Position numbers and translations under genes: made by a program. This document shows positions 56,635 to 64,000 of a stretch of DNA of 64,000 bases, one piece after another; the first letter of the stretch is position 1; the number at the start of each line of letters is the position of its first letter. The notes beneath the pieces were generated by a model. It ran no database searches. It worked only from the letters and a program-made list of their open reading frames with translations, and was not told the origin of the DNA. Source of the stretch: Mycobacterium gordonae (lineage in GTDB: Bacteria > Actinomycetota > Actinomycetes > Mycobacteriales > Mycobacteriaceae); the NCBI RefSeq assembly GCF_017086405.1, contig NZ_CP070973.1, positions 1,302,001-1,366,000 on the forward strand, given 5' to 3'.

Positions 56635-56922
56635 ATGAGACTTGACGGCGCGCACGTACGTGTAATCGCTGACCGGATCGACGACGCAGCGGAGCTGATC
56701 GGCCACGCGGCGGCAAATCATCTGTCTAGGTTGATTTTTGACGGCGCTCGGGCCGGGCGGGCGTACGCCGTCAGCGGCGACAGCTTGCGCGCCGAGCTGG
56801 ACCGCCTGGCCGCCGAGCTGTCGCAGTGGTCGCAAGCCGCGGTCGAGATCGCCGCCGCCCTGCGTGCCGGCGTCGATCGCTACGCCGACGCGGAGTGGTC
56901 CGCTGCGGCCCGGATCGCCTGA
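56635..56922 (+). CDS. EspC-like type VII secretion target (Rv3440c-like)
   Basis: 95 residues from ATG at 56635. An all-helical protein with a Trp turn (LSQWSQAAVEIAAALRAGVD) and the C-terminal type VII signal Tyr83-x3-Glu87 (RYADAEW). It resembles the small EspC/ESX-target family. It lies 44 bases after glmM and 2 bases before the next gene, so the two are an operon. Function unknown. Confidence 0.75.
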   Translation: MRLDGAHVRVIADRIDDAAELIGHAAANHLSRLIFDGARAGRAYAVSGDSLRAELDRLAAELSQWSQAAVEIAAALRAGVDRYADAEWSAAARIA

Positions 56923-56924
56923 TC

Positions 56925-58205
56925 ATGGCGGAGCGGTTGGACGTAGCGGGTCGCCTGGCGGAAGGCATGCCGGCGGTCGAGCACATGCAGAGCTACCTGG
57001 GCGCGTGCCAGCAGATCGGTTACCGGCATCCGGAGCTTGCCGGCGATCCCGAGCCGATCCGGGACTGGTATGCCAGCGAGGACGGGCTGGACCTGCATGC
57101 CCTGGACACCGACTGTGCTGCGTTGCGTGCGGCGGTATCGGTGATCGCCGAAGCGTTGGGCCTGCAGCGTGACCAGCTCAGTGTATTGACGACGGCATGG
57201 ACCGGACCGGGCGCCGAGGCCGCGGTCGCGTTCCTGCGGCGCCACTGCGACATCGCCGACGGGGTGGTCGCCGAGGTGCGCGCGGCGGCGCAGCGTTGTG
57301 AGGCGCTGCGCGACAACTTGTGGCATCTGGTCGACGCGAAGGTGGCGACCACGACCACGATCGACGACCGCTCGGTGGTGCAACGACCGGCCTGGCTGGC
57401 CGCCGCCGCCGCTGTCACGACCGACACGGCCGCCCGCGATGTGGTCGATCAGCAGATCAAGCCGTTCGTGGACAACGACATTCGTCATGACTTCCAAACC
57501 GCCATGCTGTCGACCCGAAGGGGTGTCGCGGCGGCGTACGACATGGTCGTCGACCGATTCGCCGCGGCTCCCCGCGCCTACTTCGAAAGCCCCGGCGAAT
57601 TCGGACACCTCGGGCGGCCGTCGGTGCCGGTAGCGGCCCACGTTGCGCCGACCCCAGCGACGGCACCGGCCGTGGCGCCGACGCCGGCGTCGGTCCCCGC
57701 GAGCCCAGACACGCCTCAGCCGGCGGTGGCACCGGGGCTGGCGGCGACGCAGCCCAGCTCGGGCACCGGGTGGGCAGGGGACCCCGGCGGCGCGGGCGCT
57801 GTCGGGAGTTGGGGTGGTGGCGCGGGCGGGCTCGGAGGTCTCGGCGATCTTGCCGGCCGGATCGTCGCGGGCCTGGCCGACTTGCTCGGGTCGGCTGCCG
57901 GCGAATCCGCCGAGGATGCGTTCGACGACGAAGATGACGACGACCCGGCTCTGCTCGGAAAACCTGACGAGTCAAAGCAATTCGAGCCCGCACAGCTGCG
58001 CGGTGAGGACCTGGATGCCTCGCGCCCGATCGGCGGCACGAGAACGGCAACCGAGGTGCCCGCGACGGGGATGCCGCCCGCCGTACCGCCGGCGACCGAA
58101 CCGCCGGCCCCGGCGCCGGTCGCGGACCAGGCGCCAAAGCCCAAGCCGGGGTCATCGACGCCCTGCGAGATCGCCCCGAACGAGCTTCCGCAGGCGGGGC
58201 AGTGA
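56925..58205 (+). CDS. Large EspA/EspB-like candidate secreted protein (Rv3439c-like)
   Basis: 426 residues from ATG at 56925 (MAERLDVAGRLAEGMPAVEH). Residues ~1-230 are predicted helical with TTAWTGPGAEAAVAFLRRHC, which resembles WXG/PPE-type helical hairpins. Residues ~240-426 are low complexity: Pro/Ala-rich, Gly-rich (GSWGGGAGGLGGLGDL), acidic (FDDEDDDDPALLG), and a Pro-rich tail. No signal peptide. Paired with an EspC-like gene, it is a plausible type VII substrate. Not recognised functionally; matches Rv3439c by position. Confidence 0.75.
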   Translation: MAERLDVAGRLAEGMPAVEHMQSYLGACQQIGYRHPELAGDPEPIRDWYASEDGLDLHALDTDCAALRAAVSVIAEALGLQRDQLSVLTTAWTGPGAEAAVAFLRRHCDIADGVVAEVRAAAQRCEALRDNLWHLVDAKVATTTTIDDRSVVQRPAWLAAAAAVTTDTAARDVVDQQIKPFVDNDIRHDFQTAMLSTRRGVAAAYDMVVDRFAAAPRAYFESPGEFGHLGRPSVPVAAHVAPTPATAPAVAPTPASVPASPDTPQPAVAPGLAATQPSSGTGWAGDPGGAGAVGSWGGGAGGLGGLGDLAGRIVAGLADLLGSAAGESAEDAFDDEDDDDPALLGKPDESKQFEPAQLRGEDLDASRPIGGTRTATEVPATGMPPAVPPATEPPAPAPVADQAPKPKPGSSTPCEIAPNELPQAGQ

Positions 58206-58207
58206 TC

Positions 58208-59248
58208 TCAGGGAACCAGTTGCAGCAGTTGCTCCACGTAGTGAACGGCTTCGCGGGCATCTGCCGTCGCCGGCCTGACCAACAGCGTGGTCACCCCTGC
58301 CTCGGCGAAGACGCTCAGCCGTTCGGCGATGAAGCCGCGCGGGCCGATCAACGAAACTCCGCGCACCAGTTCGTCAGGCAACGCGTCGATCGCCTCACGT
58401 TTGCGGCCGGCCAGATACAGCTCCTGGATCCGGTCGGCGACTTCGCCGAAACCGTAGCGGGTGGCCAGGTCATGGTAGAAGTTGCGGCCCCGGGCGCCCA
58501 TCCCGCCGATGTAGAGGGCCAGTTGCGGTTTGATCCAGGCGAACCGGTCCTCGACGTCGTCGCCGATCGCCAGCGCCGTGCCCACCATGACGTCCAGCCG
58601 ACCAAGCGCGGGATCGCGTTTGGCGGTACCGGCCGCCAGCGCCGCACCCCACACCAGGTGGGCTTTGTCCGGATAGTAGAACGCCGGCTGCCAACCCTCG
58701 GCGATCTCGGCGGTAAGTTCGACGTTCTTGGGGCCCAGCGCCGCAATCGATATCGGAATATGTTCGCGCACTGGATGATTGATCAGCTTGAGCGCCTTGC
58801 CCAGGCCGGTGCCGCGATCGGCGGGCAGGGGAATCTGATAATGCTTGCCGGCATAGTGAAGCGGCTCCCGGCGCCATACCTGCCGGCAGATCTCCACCGC
58901 TTCACGGGTCCGGCCCAACGGCGCGTCGAACTCGATGCCGTGGAATCCCTCGATCACCTGCGGTCCGGAGGTTCCGATCCCGAGGTTGAAGCGGCCTCCG
59001 GAAACGTAGTCCAGTCCGGCGGCCGTCATCGCCAGCAGCGAGGGCGTCCGGACATAGAGGGGCAGCACACCGGAGGCCAGTTCGACGGTGCTCGTCCTGG
59101 CAGCCAGAAAGCCGAGCTGGCTGATCGCGTCGAAGGCGTACGCCTCGGCGACCACCGCCACGGCTACGCCGACCTTCTCGAGTTCGACGACGCGGTCGAC
59201 GGCCTCGTGGAAGCCCCCCGAATAGTCCAGCGCGATCCCGATCCGCAT
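58208..59248 (-). CDS. LLM-class F420-dependent oxidoreductase (Rv3520c-like)
   Basis: 346 residues from ATG at 59248; GTG at 59257 would add three residues. Family landmarks MRIGIALDYSGGFHEAVDRV, VELASGVLPLYVRTPSLLAM, GRFNLGIGTSGPQVIEGFHG and SIAALGPKNVELTAEIAEGW. Substrate unknown. It converges on the EspA-like gene with a 2-base gap; the SnoaL-like gene lies upstream on the same strand. Confidence 0.9.
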   Translation of the reverse strand: MRIGIALDYSGGFHEAVDRVVELEKVGVAVAVVAEAYAFDAISQLGFLAARTSTVELASGVLPLYVRTPSLLAMTAAGLDYVSGGRFNLGIGTSGPQVIEGFHGIEFDAPLGRTREAVEICRQVWRREPLHYAGKHYQIPLPADRGTGLGKALKLINHPVREHIPISIAALGPKNVELTAEIAEGWQPAFYYPDKAHLVWGAALAAGTAKRDPALGRLDVMVGTALAIGDDVEDRFAWIKPQLALYIGGMGARGRNFYHDLATRYGFGEVADRIQELYLAGRKREAIDALPDELVRGVSLIGPRGFIAERLSVFAEAGVTTLLVRPATADAREAVHYVEQLLQLVP

Positions 59249-59284
59249 CAACGACACTTACCACGGCCGGTCACGGGCCGGGCG

Positions 59285-59635
59285 TCAGCCTGTCGACGTA
59301 CCCGTCCAGTACTCGGCGAACCGCTGGCCGTCGGCGTCGAGTCGCAGGATGTCGTTACCGGTGAACCGGACCGGGCCGTCGGGGCCGCCGCCGGTTCCGG
59401 CCCAGCGGCCCGCGACCAGGTCGCCGTCGAGCAGCGGGCCGATTTCAATGGCAAAAGCCAGATCACTCAACATGCTTCGCGTCTGCTCGATGATTTGCGT
59501 GAGTTCGGCGGGTCCGTGCACGTCGCGGTCGGGCCAATGACCTACGAAGTCGTCGGTGACAATCTCCGCGGCGACGGGGTGGCCGGCCCACAGCTCGCTG
59601 ATCCATCGCCGGTAAAGATTTTGTACGTCTGCCAT
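59285..59635 (-). CDS. SnoaL/NTF2-like small protein
   Basis: 116 residues (MADVQNLYRRWISELWAGHP). Cone-shaped alpha+beta fold of the SnoaL/NTF2 group: DDFVGHWPDRDVHGPAELTQ IIEQTRSML and VAGRWAGTGGG. These act as cyclases, hydrolases, isomerases or binding domains; the function cannot be read here. It may be co-transcribed with the LLM gene 36 bases downstream. Confidence 0.82.
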   Translation of the reverse strand: MADVQNLYRRWISELWAGHPVAAEIVTDDFVGHWPDRDVHGPAELTQIIEQTRSMLSDLAFAIEIGPLLDGDLVAGRWAGTGGGPDGPVRFTGNDILRLDADGQRFAEYWTGTSTG

Positions 59636-59681
59636 AGACGGTTACTACCCGCTTGCGTGTGCTGGGACACCCGCTTGCCGG

Positions 59682-60533
59682 TCATTTCAGCAGCGCGACG
59701 ATTTTCTCTTCGGCAGTCACCGGCGGCGCTTCGGGATCCAACGGGTCGGTTCTGGGCAACGTCACATCCGGGTCGGCGAAGTCGCGGTAGGTCTTGTCAC
59801 CGCCGAGCGTGGCGAGCAGATAGCCGGTCAACAGCGCGCGAACCGCCCGTTGGGTCTTACGGTCCGAACCGGCCAGTCCCACGGCCTTCGGTAGCCGTCG
59901 ACCTTCCACCAGGCCACCGGCTTCGGCCTTGCTGACGACACGCAGGGTGGCCCTGTCCCAGACACGGTCCAACGCCAGGGCATTGGAGTTCAGCGTCTTG
60001 GAAGCATCGGGCGCGGTCAGGATGAGACCCGGTACGTCGAGGTTCGCGGCCGGCAATTCCGCCGGGGGAGAGGTCACGGTCGGGAAGATCGCGGCCACCG
60101 CGGCGAGCGGCCTGCCGGCAGAGCCGGCCATGCCGGCCGCGGCAAACACCGCGGCCGAACCGCCGAACCCGTGGCCGGCCAGGCCGAGCTTGGCGGGGTG
60201 CACGCTGATCTCGCCGGGGCCCAGCCGCACGCCGGAGACGATGTCCAGGGCGACACCGAGATCGAACGCCAGGTTCATCACCGACGGGACGAGGCCCCGC
60301 TGGGTGTCCGGCGCCGCGGCCACGATGCCCCAGGACGCCAGATGCTCCAGCAGGCCGGAATATTGGGCGGAGCCGGTCAGCCAGTCATGTCCGAACGCGA
60401 TGCCGGGCAGATTGAACCCCGCTTCGGGGGTGTACACCACGCCGGGCAGGCCGGCAAAGGCCAGGTCACCGCGCAGAACGCGATGTGGACCACGACGGTC
60501 GAGGGCGGCGACGAGCTTGCGGATGCGGGCCAC
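59682..60533 (-). CDS. Alpha/beta-hydrolase-fold protein lacking the nucleophile serine
   Basis: 283 residues from GTG at 60533. The fold is that of dienelactone hydrolase/cutinase-like proteins (GVVYTPEAGFNLPGIAFGHD, SKTLNSNALALDR), but the nucleophile elbow GxSxG reads GHGFGG in KLGLAGHGFGGSAAV, so the catalytic Ser is a Gly. It may be a non-catalytic binding protein. Matches Rv3438. Start supported by TAACGT at 60545-60540. Confidence 0.85.
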   Translation of the reverse strand: MARIRKLVAALDRRGPHRVLRGDLAFAGLPGVVYTPEAGFNLPGIAFGHDWLTGSAQYSGLLEHLASWGIVAAAPDTQRGLVPSVMNLAFDLGVALDIVSGVRLGPGEISVHPAKLGLAGHGFGGSAAVFAAAGMAGSAGRPLAAVAAIFPTVTSPPAELPAANLDVPGLILTAPDASKTLNSNALALDRVWDRATLRVVSKAEAGGLVEGRRLPKAVGLAGSDRKTQRAVRALLTGYLLATLGGDKTYRDFADPDVTLPRTDPLDPEAPPVTAEEKIVALLK

Positions 60534-60539
60534 CCGTCG

Positions 60540-60545
60540 ACGTTA
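60540..60545 (-). promoter_or_regulatory. Leaderless -10 element for the hydrolase-fold gene
   Basis: On the minus strand TAACGT (60545-60540) ends 6 bases before GTG at 60533. Confidence 0.5.
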
Positions 60546-61022
60546 GCGGTGCGTCGGTGGATGGGTAAAGGCGGTCCACGTCGCGCCGTCCCAGTAGCGC
60601 TGTCGGGGTTGGCCGGAGGGATCGGGGTACCAGCCCGGCGGTACGGACGCTGTTGGCGGCTGCGGGTGAACCGCGTATTGCTGCGGGGCCCGCGAGTATT
60701 GCTGCTGGGCCAGCGCCTGGGGATCCTGGGACAGCGAGCGGATTCGCTTGATGGCACCCATATTGGAGAACAGCGCGATCCAGTTGAAGATCACCAGTGA
60801 CGCCAGACTCCACCAGCCCAGCAGCAGGCAGTGCGTCTGTGCGTCTTTGTACGCCTGTTCGCACTGCTGCAGGTTCCCAGTGTGCCGAACGGTTTGCTGC
60901 TGCCAGAAAATCAGCGCGCCGGTGTGCTTGAGCAGCCTGATCTCAAACAGCGGCTCCGAGTTCGGGTGTCCCTGCGTGCCTGGCTGCTGATAGGGAGCGG
61001 GCGGCTGGTAGGGCTGTGACAA
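60543..61022 (-). CDS. DUF2510-containing membrane-associated protein
   Basis: 159 residues from TTG at 61022, preceded by AAAGG. A Pro/Gln-rich N-terminus (SQPYQPPAPYQQPGTQGHP), a hydrophobic helix at ~70-87 (GWWSLASLVIFNWIALFSN), then Gln-rich linker and the DUF2510 motif PPGWYPDPSGQPRQRYWDGA TWTAF at the C-terminus. DUF2510 proteins are common in actinobacteria and of unknown function. Upstream on the same strand as the hydrolase-fold gene, whose promoter overlaps its stop. Confidence 0.85.
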   Translation of the reverse strand: MSQPYQPPAPYQQPGTQGHPNSEPLFEIRLLKHTGALIFWQQQTVRHTGNLQQCEQAYKDAQTHCLLLGWWSLASLVIFNWIALFSNMGAIKRIRSLSQDPQALAQQQYSRAPQQYAVHPQPPTASVPPGWYPDPSGQPRQRYWDGATWTAFTHPPTHR

Positions 61023-61091
61023 AGCAGACCTTTCGTGCTGGCCGAGAGATTAACGATATCGCCGGTCCCGGTGGTAGTTCCACACCTGCAT

Positions 61092-61097
61092 TACCCT
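61092..61097 (+). promoter_or_regulatory. Leaderless -10 element for glmS
   Basis: TACCCT fits TANNNT and ends 7 bases before ATG at 61105. No glmS ribozyme or long leader is present, in keeping with the absence of the ribozyme from actinobacteria. Confidence 0.55.
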
Positions 61098-61104
61098 GGT
61101 CAGA

Positions 61105-62982
61105 ATGTGCGGAATCGTCGGCTACGTCGGGCAGCGTCCTGCCTGCGATGTCGTGATGAACGCCCTGCGCCGGATGGAGTACCGCGGCTACGACTCCTCG
61201 GGCATCGCGCTGGTGGACGGCGGCGGCAACCTCATGGTGCGTCGCCGCGCAGGTCAGCTCGCCAATCTGGAGTCGGCGCTGGCCGAAATGACTCCGGCCG
61301 AACTGTCCGGCGGCACCGGCCTGGGCCACACCCGCTGGGCCACCCACGGCCGCCCCACCGACCGCAATGCGCACCCGCATCGCGACGCGGCGGGCAAGAT
61401 CGCCGTCGTCCACAACGGCATCATCGAAAACTTCGCCTCGCTGCGCCAGGAGCTGGAGGCTGTCGGTGTGGAGTTCGCCAGCGACACCGACACCGAGGTC
61501 ACGGTGCACATGGTCGCGCGGGCCTACCACCACGGCGAGACGGCCGGCGATTTCACCGCATCGGTGCTGGCGGTCCTGCGCCGGCTGGAAGGCCATTTCA
61601 CGCTGGTCTTCGCCAATGCCGACGAGCCCGGCACCATCGTCGCCGCCCGCCGTTCGACGCCGCTGGTCGTCGGAATTGGCGAAGGCGAGATGTTCGTCGG
61701 CTCCGATGTGGCCGCCTTCATCGAACACACTCGGCAGGCGGTCGAACTCGGCCAGGACCAGGCGGTGGTGATCACCGCCGACGGCTACCGGATCACCGAC
61801 TTCCACGGCAACGACGACCTGCAAGCGGGGCGGGACTTCAGGGAATTTCATATCGACTGGGACCTGGCCGCCGCCGAAAAAGGCGGCTACGAGTACTTCA
61901 TGCTCAAGGAGATCGCCGAGCAGCCCGCCGCGGTGTCCGAGACGCTGCTCGGCCATTTCGTGGACAACCGGATCGTGCTGGACGAGCAGCGGCTGTCCGA
62001 CCAGGAACTGCGCGAGGTCGACAAGGTGTTCGTCGTCGCCTGCGGCACCGCCTACCATTCGGGCCTGCTGGCCAAGTACGCGATCGAGCATTGGACGAGG
62101 CTGCCGGTCGAGGTCGAGCTCGCCAGTGAATTTCGGTACCGGGACCCCGTGCTGGACCGCAGCACGCTGGTCGTGGCCATCTCCCAATCCGGTGAGACCG
62201 CCGACACGCTGGAAGCGGTCCGGCACGCCAAGGAGCAGAAGGCCAAGGTCCTGGCGATCTGCAACACCAACGGCTCGCAGATTCCGCGCGAGTGCGACGC
62301 GGTGCTCTACACCCGCGCTGGCCCGGAGATTGGGGTGGCCTCCACCAAGACCTTCCTGGCGCAGATCACCGCCAACTATCTGGTGGGTCTGGCGCTGGCC
62401 CAGGCCCGCGGCACCAAGTACCCCGACGAGGTGGAACGCGAATACCGCGAACTGGAGGCGATGCCGGACCTGGTTGCCCGGGTGATCGCGGCAACGGATC
62501 CGGTGTCCGAGCTGGCCTACCGGTTCGCCCAGTCCTCGACGGTGTTGTTCCTGGGTCGCCACGTCGGCTATCCGGTCGCACTCGAAGGCGCGCTGAAGCT
62601 CAAGGAACTGGCCTACATGCACGCCGAGGGCTTCGCGGCCGGCGAACTCAAGCATGGCCCGATCGCGCTGATCGAGGACGACCTGCCGGTGATCGTCGTC
62701 ATGCCCTCGCCGAAAGGTTCGGCGACGCTGCACGCGAAGCTGCTGTCCAACATCCGCGAGATCCAGACCCGCGGGGCGGTGACCATCGTGATCGCCGAGG
62801 AGGGCGACGAGACGGTCCGCCCCTATGCCGACCACCTGATCGAAATACCCTCGGTATCAACACTTTTACAGCCGCTGCTGTCGACCATCCCGCTGCAGGT
62901 GTTCGCCGCGTCGGTGGCTCGGGCGCGTGGCTACGACGTCGACAAGCCGCGTAATCTAGCCAAGTCAGTGACGGTCGAATAG
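61105..62982 (+). CDS. glmS: Glutamine-fructose-6-phosphate aminotransferase (isomerising)
   Basis: 625 residues. N-terminal glutaminase with nucleophile Cys2 (MCGIVGYVGQRP), then two SIS domains with VACGTAYHSG and AISQSGETADTLEAV, ending in KSVTVE. It makes glucosamine-6-phosphate, the first step to UDP-GlcNAc, and feeds glmM at 55253. Matches Rv3436c. Plus strand start leaderless. Confidence 0.97.
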   Translation: MCGIVGYVGQRPACDVVMNALRRMEYRGYDSSGIALVDGGGNLMVRRRAGQLANLESALAEMTPAELSGGTGLGHTRWATHGRPTDRNAHPHRDAAGKIAVVHNGIIENFASLRQELEAVGVEFASDTDTEVTVHMVARAYHHGETAGDFTASVLAVLRRLEGHFTLVFANADEPGTIVAARRSTPLVVGIGEGEMFVGSDVAAFIEHTRQAVELGQDQAVVITADGYRITDFHGNDDLQAGRDFREFHIDWDLAAAEKGGYEYFMLKEIAEQPAAVSETLLGHFVDNRIVLDEQRLSDQELREVDKVFVVACGTAYHSGLLAKYAIEHWTRLPVEVELASEFRYRDPVLDRSTLVVAISQSGETADTLEAVRHAKEQKAKVLAICNTNGSQIPRECDAVLYTRAGPEIGVASTKTFLAQITANYLVGLALAQARGTKYPDEVEREYRELEAMPDLVARVIAATDPVSELAYRFAQSSTVLFLGRHVGYPVALEGALKLKELAYMHAEGFAAGELKHGPIALIEDDLPVIVVMPSPKGSATLHAKLLSNIREIQTRGAVTIVIAEEGDETVRPYADHLIEIPSVSTLLQPLLSTIPLQVFAASVARARGYDVDKPRNLAKSVTVE

Positions 62983-62993
62983 ACGGAGACGCC

Positions 62994-63878
62994 ATGCGGT
63001 GGGGGATCGTCAGTCTCGGGGTTTTCGCCGTGGCATATGCCAGCCTGGTGGCGCTGTATGCGCTGACCGGGATGGGCCCCCCGCACCCCGTCACCGACGG
63101 CCGGGCGGCAGCCGACGGGACGACGGTGACATTCGACATCGACGGTCTGCAGCCCTACCGCAGCGCGCTGGTCGGCAACCTCACCGTCACACCGGGACCC
63201 GAGTTGCTGGATCCGCAGACCGGCAACCTCACCGAAGACCTCAGTGTCGCGGTCACCTCCGCGACCACTCCGACCAAACGCTTCTGGCCCAAAGGCACGC
63301 AGCCAGGCGTATTCCCGGTGTCGCTGGGCGTCAGCGGCGACGTGTCGGACTGGCCATTCGACAGCTACCGCTCAGGGCCGATATCGGTGGATCTATTCCG
63401 CGGTCCAGGGCAGGTGCCGGGTCGCGCCTCGGTGACCTTCGTCGATCGCCTGCCCGGGTGGAAGGTCGACGTGCAGGGCGGCTCGCCGGGTGATGTCAAG
63501 GCTCCGTACCGCGCGGAGGTGCAGCGGTCGCCAAGCACCGTGACGCTTGCCATCGCGCTGCTTGCCGTCCTGGTCTCCATTGCCGGCTTCGCGCTCTTCG
63601 TCGCGGTGCAGACGGTGCGCGACCGGCGAAAGTTCCAGCCGCCCATGACCACCTGGTTCGCCGCCATGCTCTTCGCGGTCATACCGCTGCGCAATGCGCT
63701 TCCCGACGCGCCGCCGTTCGGAGCGTGGGTCGACGTCACCGTGGTGTTGTGGGTGATCCTTGCGTTGGTGATCTCGATGGGCCTGTACGTGTCCTGCTGG
63801 TGGCGCCACCTGGCGCCGGACAAACCGGCCCAACCGGCCAAGCTGGAGCAGCCGGCGGCCGCCGTTTCCGGCCCATGA
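62994..63878 (+). CDS. DUF4436 family membrane protein
   Basis: 294 residues from ATG at 62994, 11 bases after glmS. N-terminal membrane helix (GIVSLGVFAVAYASLVALYA), a ~150-residue extracytoplasmic domain (VTFDIDGLQPYRSALVGNLT), then helices around TVTLAIALLAVLVSIAGFAL, the DRRKFQPPMTTWFAAMLFAV segment and a last helix. Function unknown. Paralogous to the genes at both window edges; ATGA overlap with the next one. Confidence 0.88.
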   Translation: MRWGIVSLGVFAVAYASLVALYALTGMGPPHPVTDGRAAADGTTVTFDIDGLQPYRSALVGNLTVTPGPELLDPQTGNLTEDLSVAVTSATTPTKRFWPKGTQPGVFPVSLGVSGDVSDWPFDSYRSGPISVDLFRGPGQVPGRASVTFVDRLPGWKVDVQGGSPGDVKAPYRAEVQRSPSTVTLAIALLAVLVSIAGFALFVAVQTVRDRRKFQPPMTTWFAAMLFAVIPLRNALPDAPPFGAWVDVTVVLWVILALVISMGLYVSCWWRHLAPDKPAQPAKLEQPAAAVSGP

Positions 63879-64000
63879 GGCTCGCGATCACCGGCGTGCT
63901 GCTTTTCGTCGCGGCTTACATCGGATCGATCGTGTTGTACGTCGACAGCGGCATGGGCCATCCGCGTCGAATCGCCGACGGTGCCGCCCCGGCCGACGGA
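63875..64000 (+). CDS. DUF4436 family membrane protein, N-terminal part (3' cut by window edge)
   Basis: ATG at 63875 overlaps the previous stop by ATGA. The visible 42 residues, MRLAITGVLLFVAAYIGSIV and LYVDSGMGHPRRIADGAAPA, parallel the start of the preceding protein (ALYALTGMGPPHPVTDGRAA), so it is a third DUF4436 member and a tandem copy. Confidence 0.8.
   Translation, partial: MRLAITGVLLFVAAYIGSIVLYVDSGMGHPRRIADGAAPADG

Noticed and set aside
61023..61104. glmS ribozyme or riboswitch upstream of glmS
   Set aside because: Only ~80 bases lie upstream and a leaderless-type -10 stands 7 bases before the ATG, so no leader RNA is expected.

Overview
The window is mycobacterial chromosome, most likely from a slow-growing species in the wider M. 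kansasii / M. marinum / M. gordonae neighbourhood. Evidence read from the sequence: high GC, frequent GTG starts, a full PE_PGRS gene, a complete ESX-4 locus, a 13E12-type HNH gene, paired cutinases, several F420-type luciferase-like oxidoreductases, and gene order that follows M. tuberculosis blocks Rv0713-Rv0753c and then Rv3467-Rv3436c (Rv correspondences are from memory). The species is not fixed.

Layout. 1-4.7 kb: tail of a DUF4436 membrane protein, then the spc ribosomal operon rplN-rplX-rplE-rpsN-rpsH-rplF-rplR-rpsE-rpmD-rplO. 4.7-16.3 kb: accessory DNA: an LLM oxidoreductase divergent from sppA, a TIGR00027 methyltransferase, an SDR, a decayed dehydrogenase, a methyltransferase divergent from an AraC regulator, a small graveyard of gene fragments, then an MBL hydrolase/class II aldolase/hydroxyacid dehydrogenase operon divergent from an FGGY sugar kinase. 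16.3-22.2 kb: a GNAT with a GyrA-like coiled-coil front, an unusual operon of a cyclooxygenase/dioxygenase-like haem peroxidase plus a P450, and two more TIGR00027 methyltransferases. 22.5-27.0 kb: secY-adk-mapA-sigL-rslA and a MarR regulator. 27.2-32.8 kb: PE_PGRS, the valine-degradation operon mmsA-fadE9-mmsB, and a methyltransferase. 32.9-38.2 kb: SOS-box-controlled 13E12 gene, LpqH-like lipoprotein, rmlB-rmlC, and two tandem LLM oxidoreductases. 38.4-43.0 kb: infA-rpmJ-rpsM-rpsK-rpsD-rpoA-rplQ-truA. 43.0-54.1 kb: two cutinases and the ESX-4 locus (eccB4, mycP4, eccD4, eccC4, Rv3446c-like, esxU, esxT). 54.2-64 kb: rplM-rpsI, glmM, an EspC-like/large-protein pair, LLM, SnoaL-like, inactive-looking hydrolase, DUF2510 protein, glmS, and two DUF4436 genes, the last cut by the window edge.

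How it works together: most of the window is core growth machinery (ribosome, SecY, RNA polymerase alpha, methionine excision, UDP-GlcNAc and dTDP-rhamnose synthesis) interleaved with mycobacterial envelope, secretion and redox genes. The most distinctive system is the two-gene haem dioxygenase + P450 operon at 17.2-20.3 kb, which looks like a split version of the fungal psi-factor-producing oxygenases and may make oxylipins. Other notable points: a LexA box over the 13E12 start codon at a synteny junction, two phased DnaA boxes between eccD4 and eccC4, an apparent one-base frameshift at the truA start, and many predicted leaderless promoters. No rRNA, tRNA, CRISPR or intact insertion sequence was seen.
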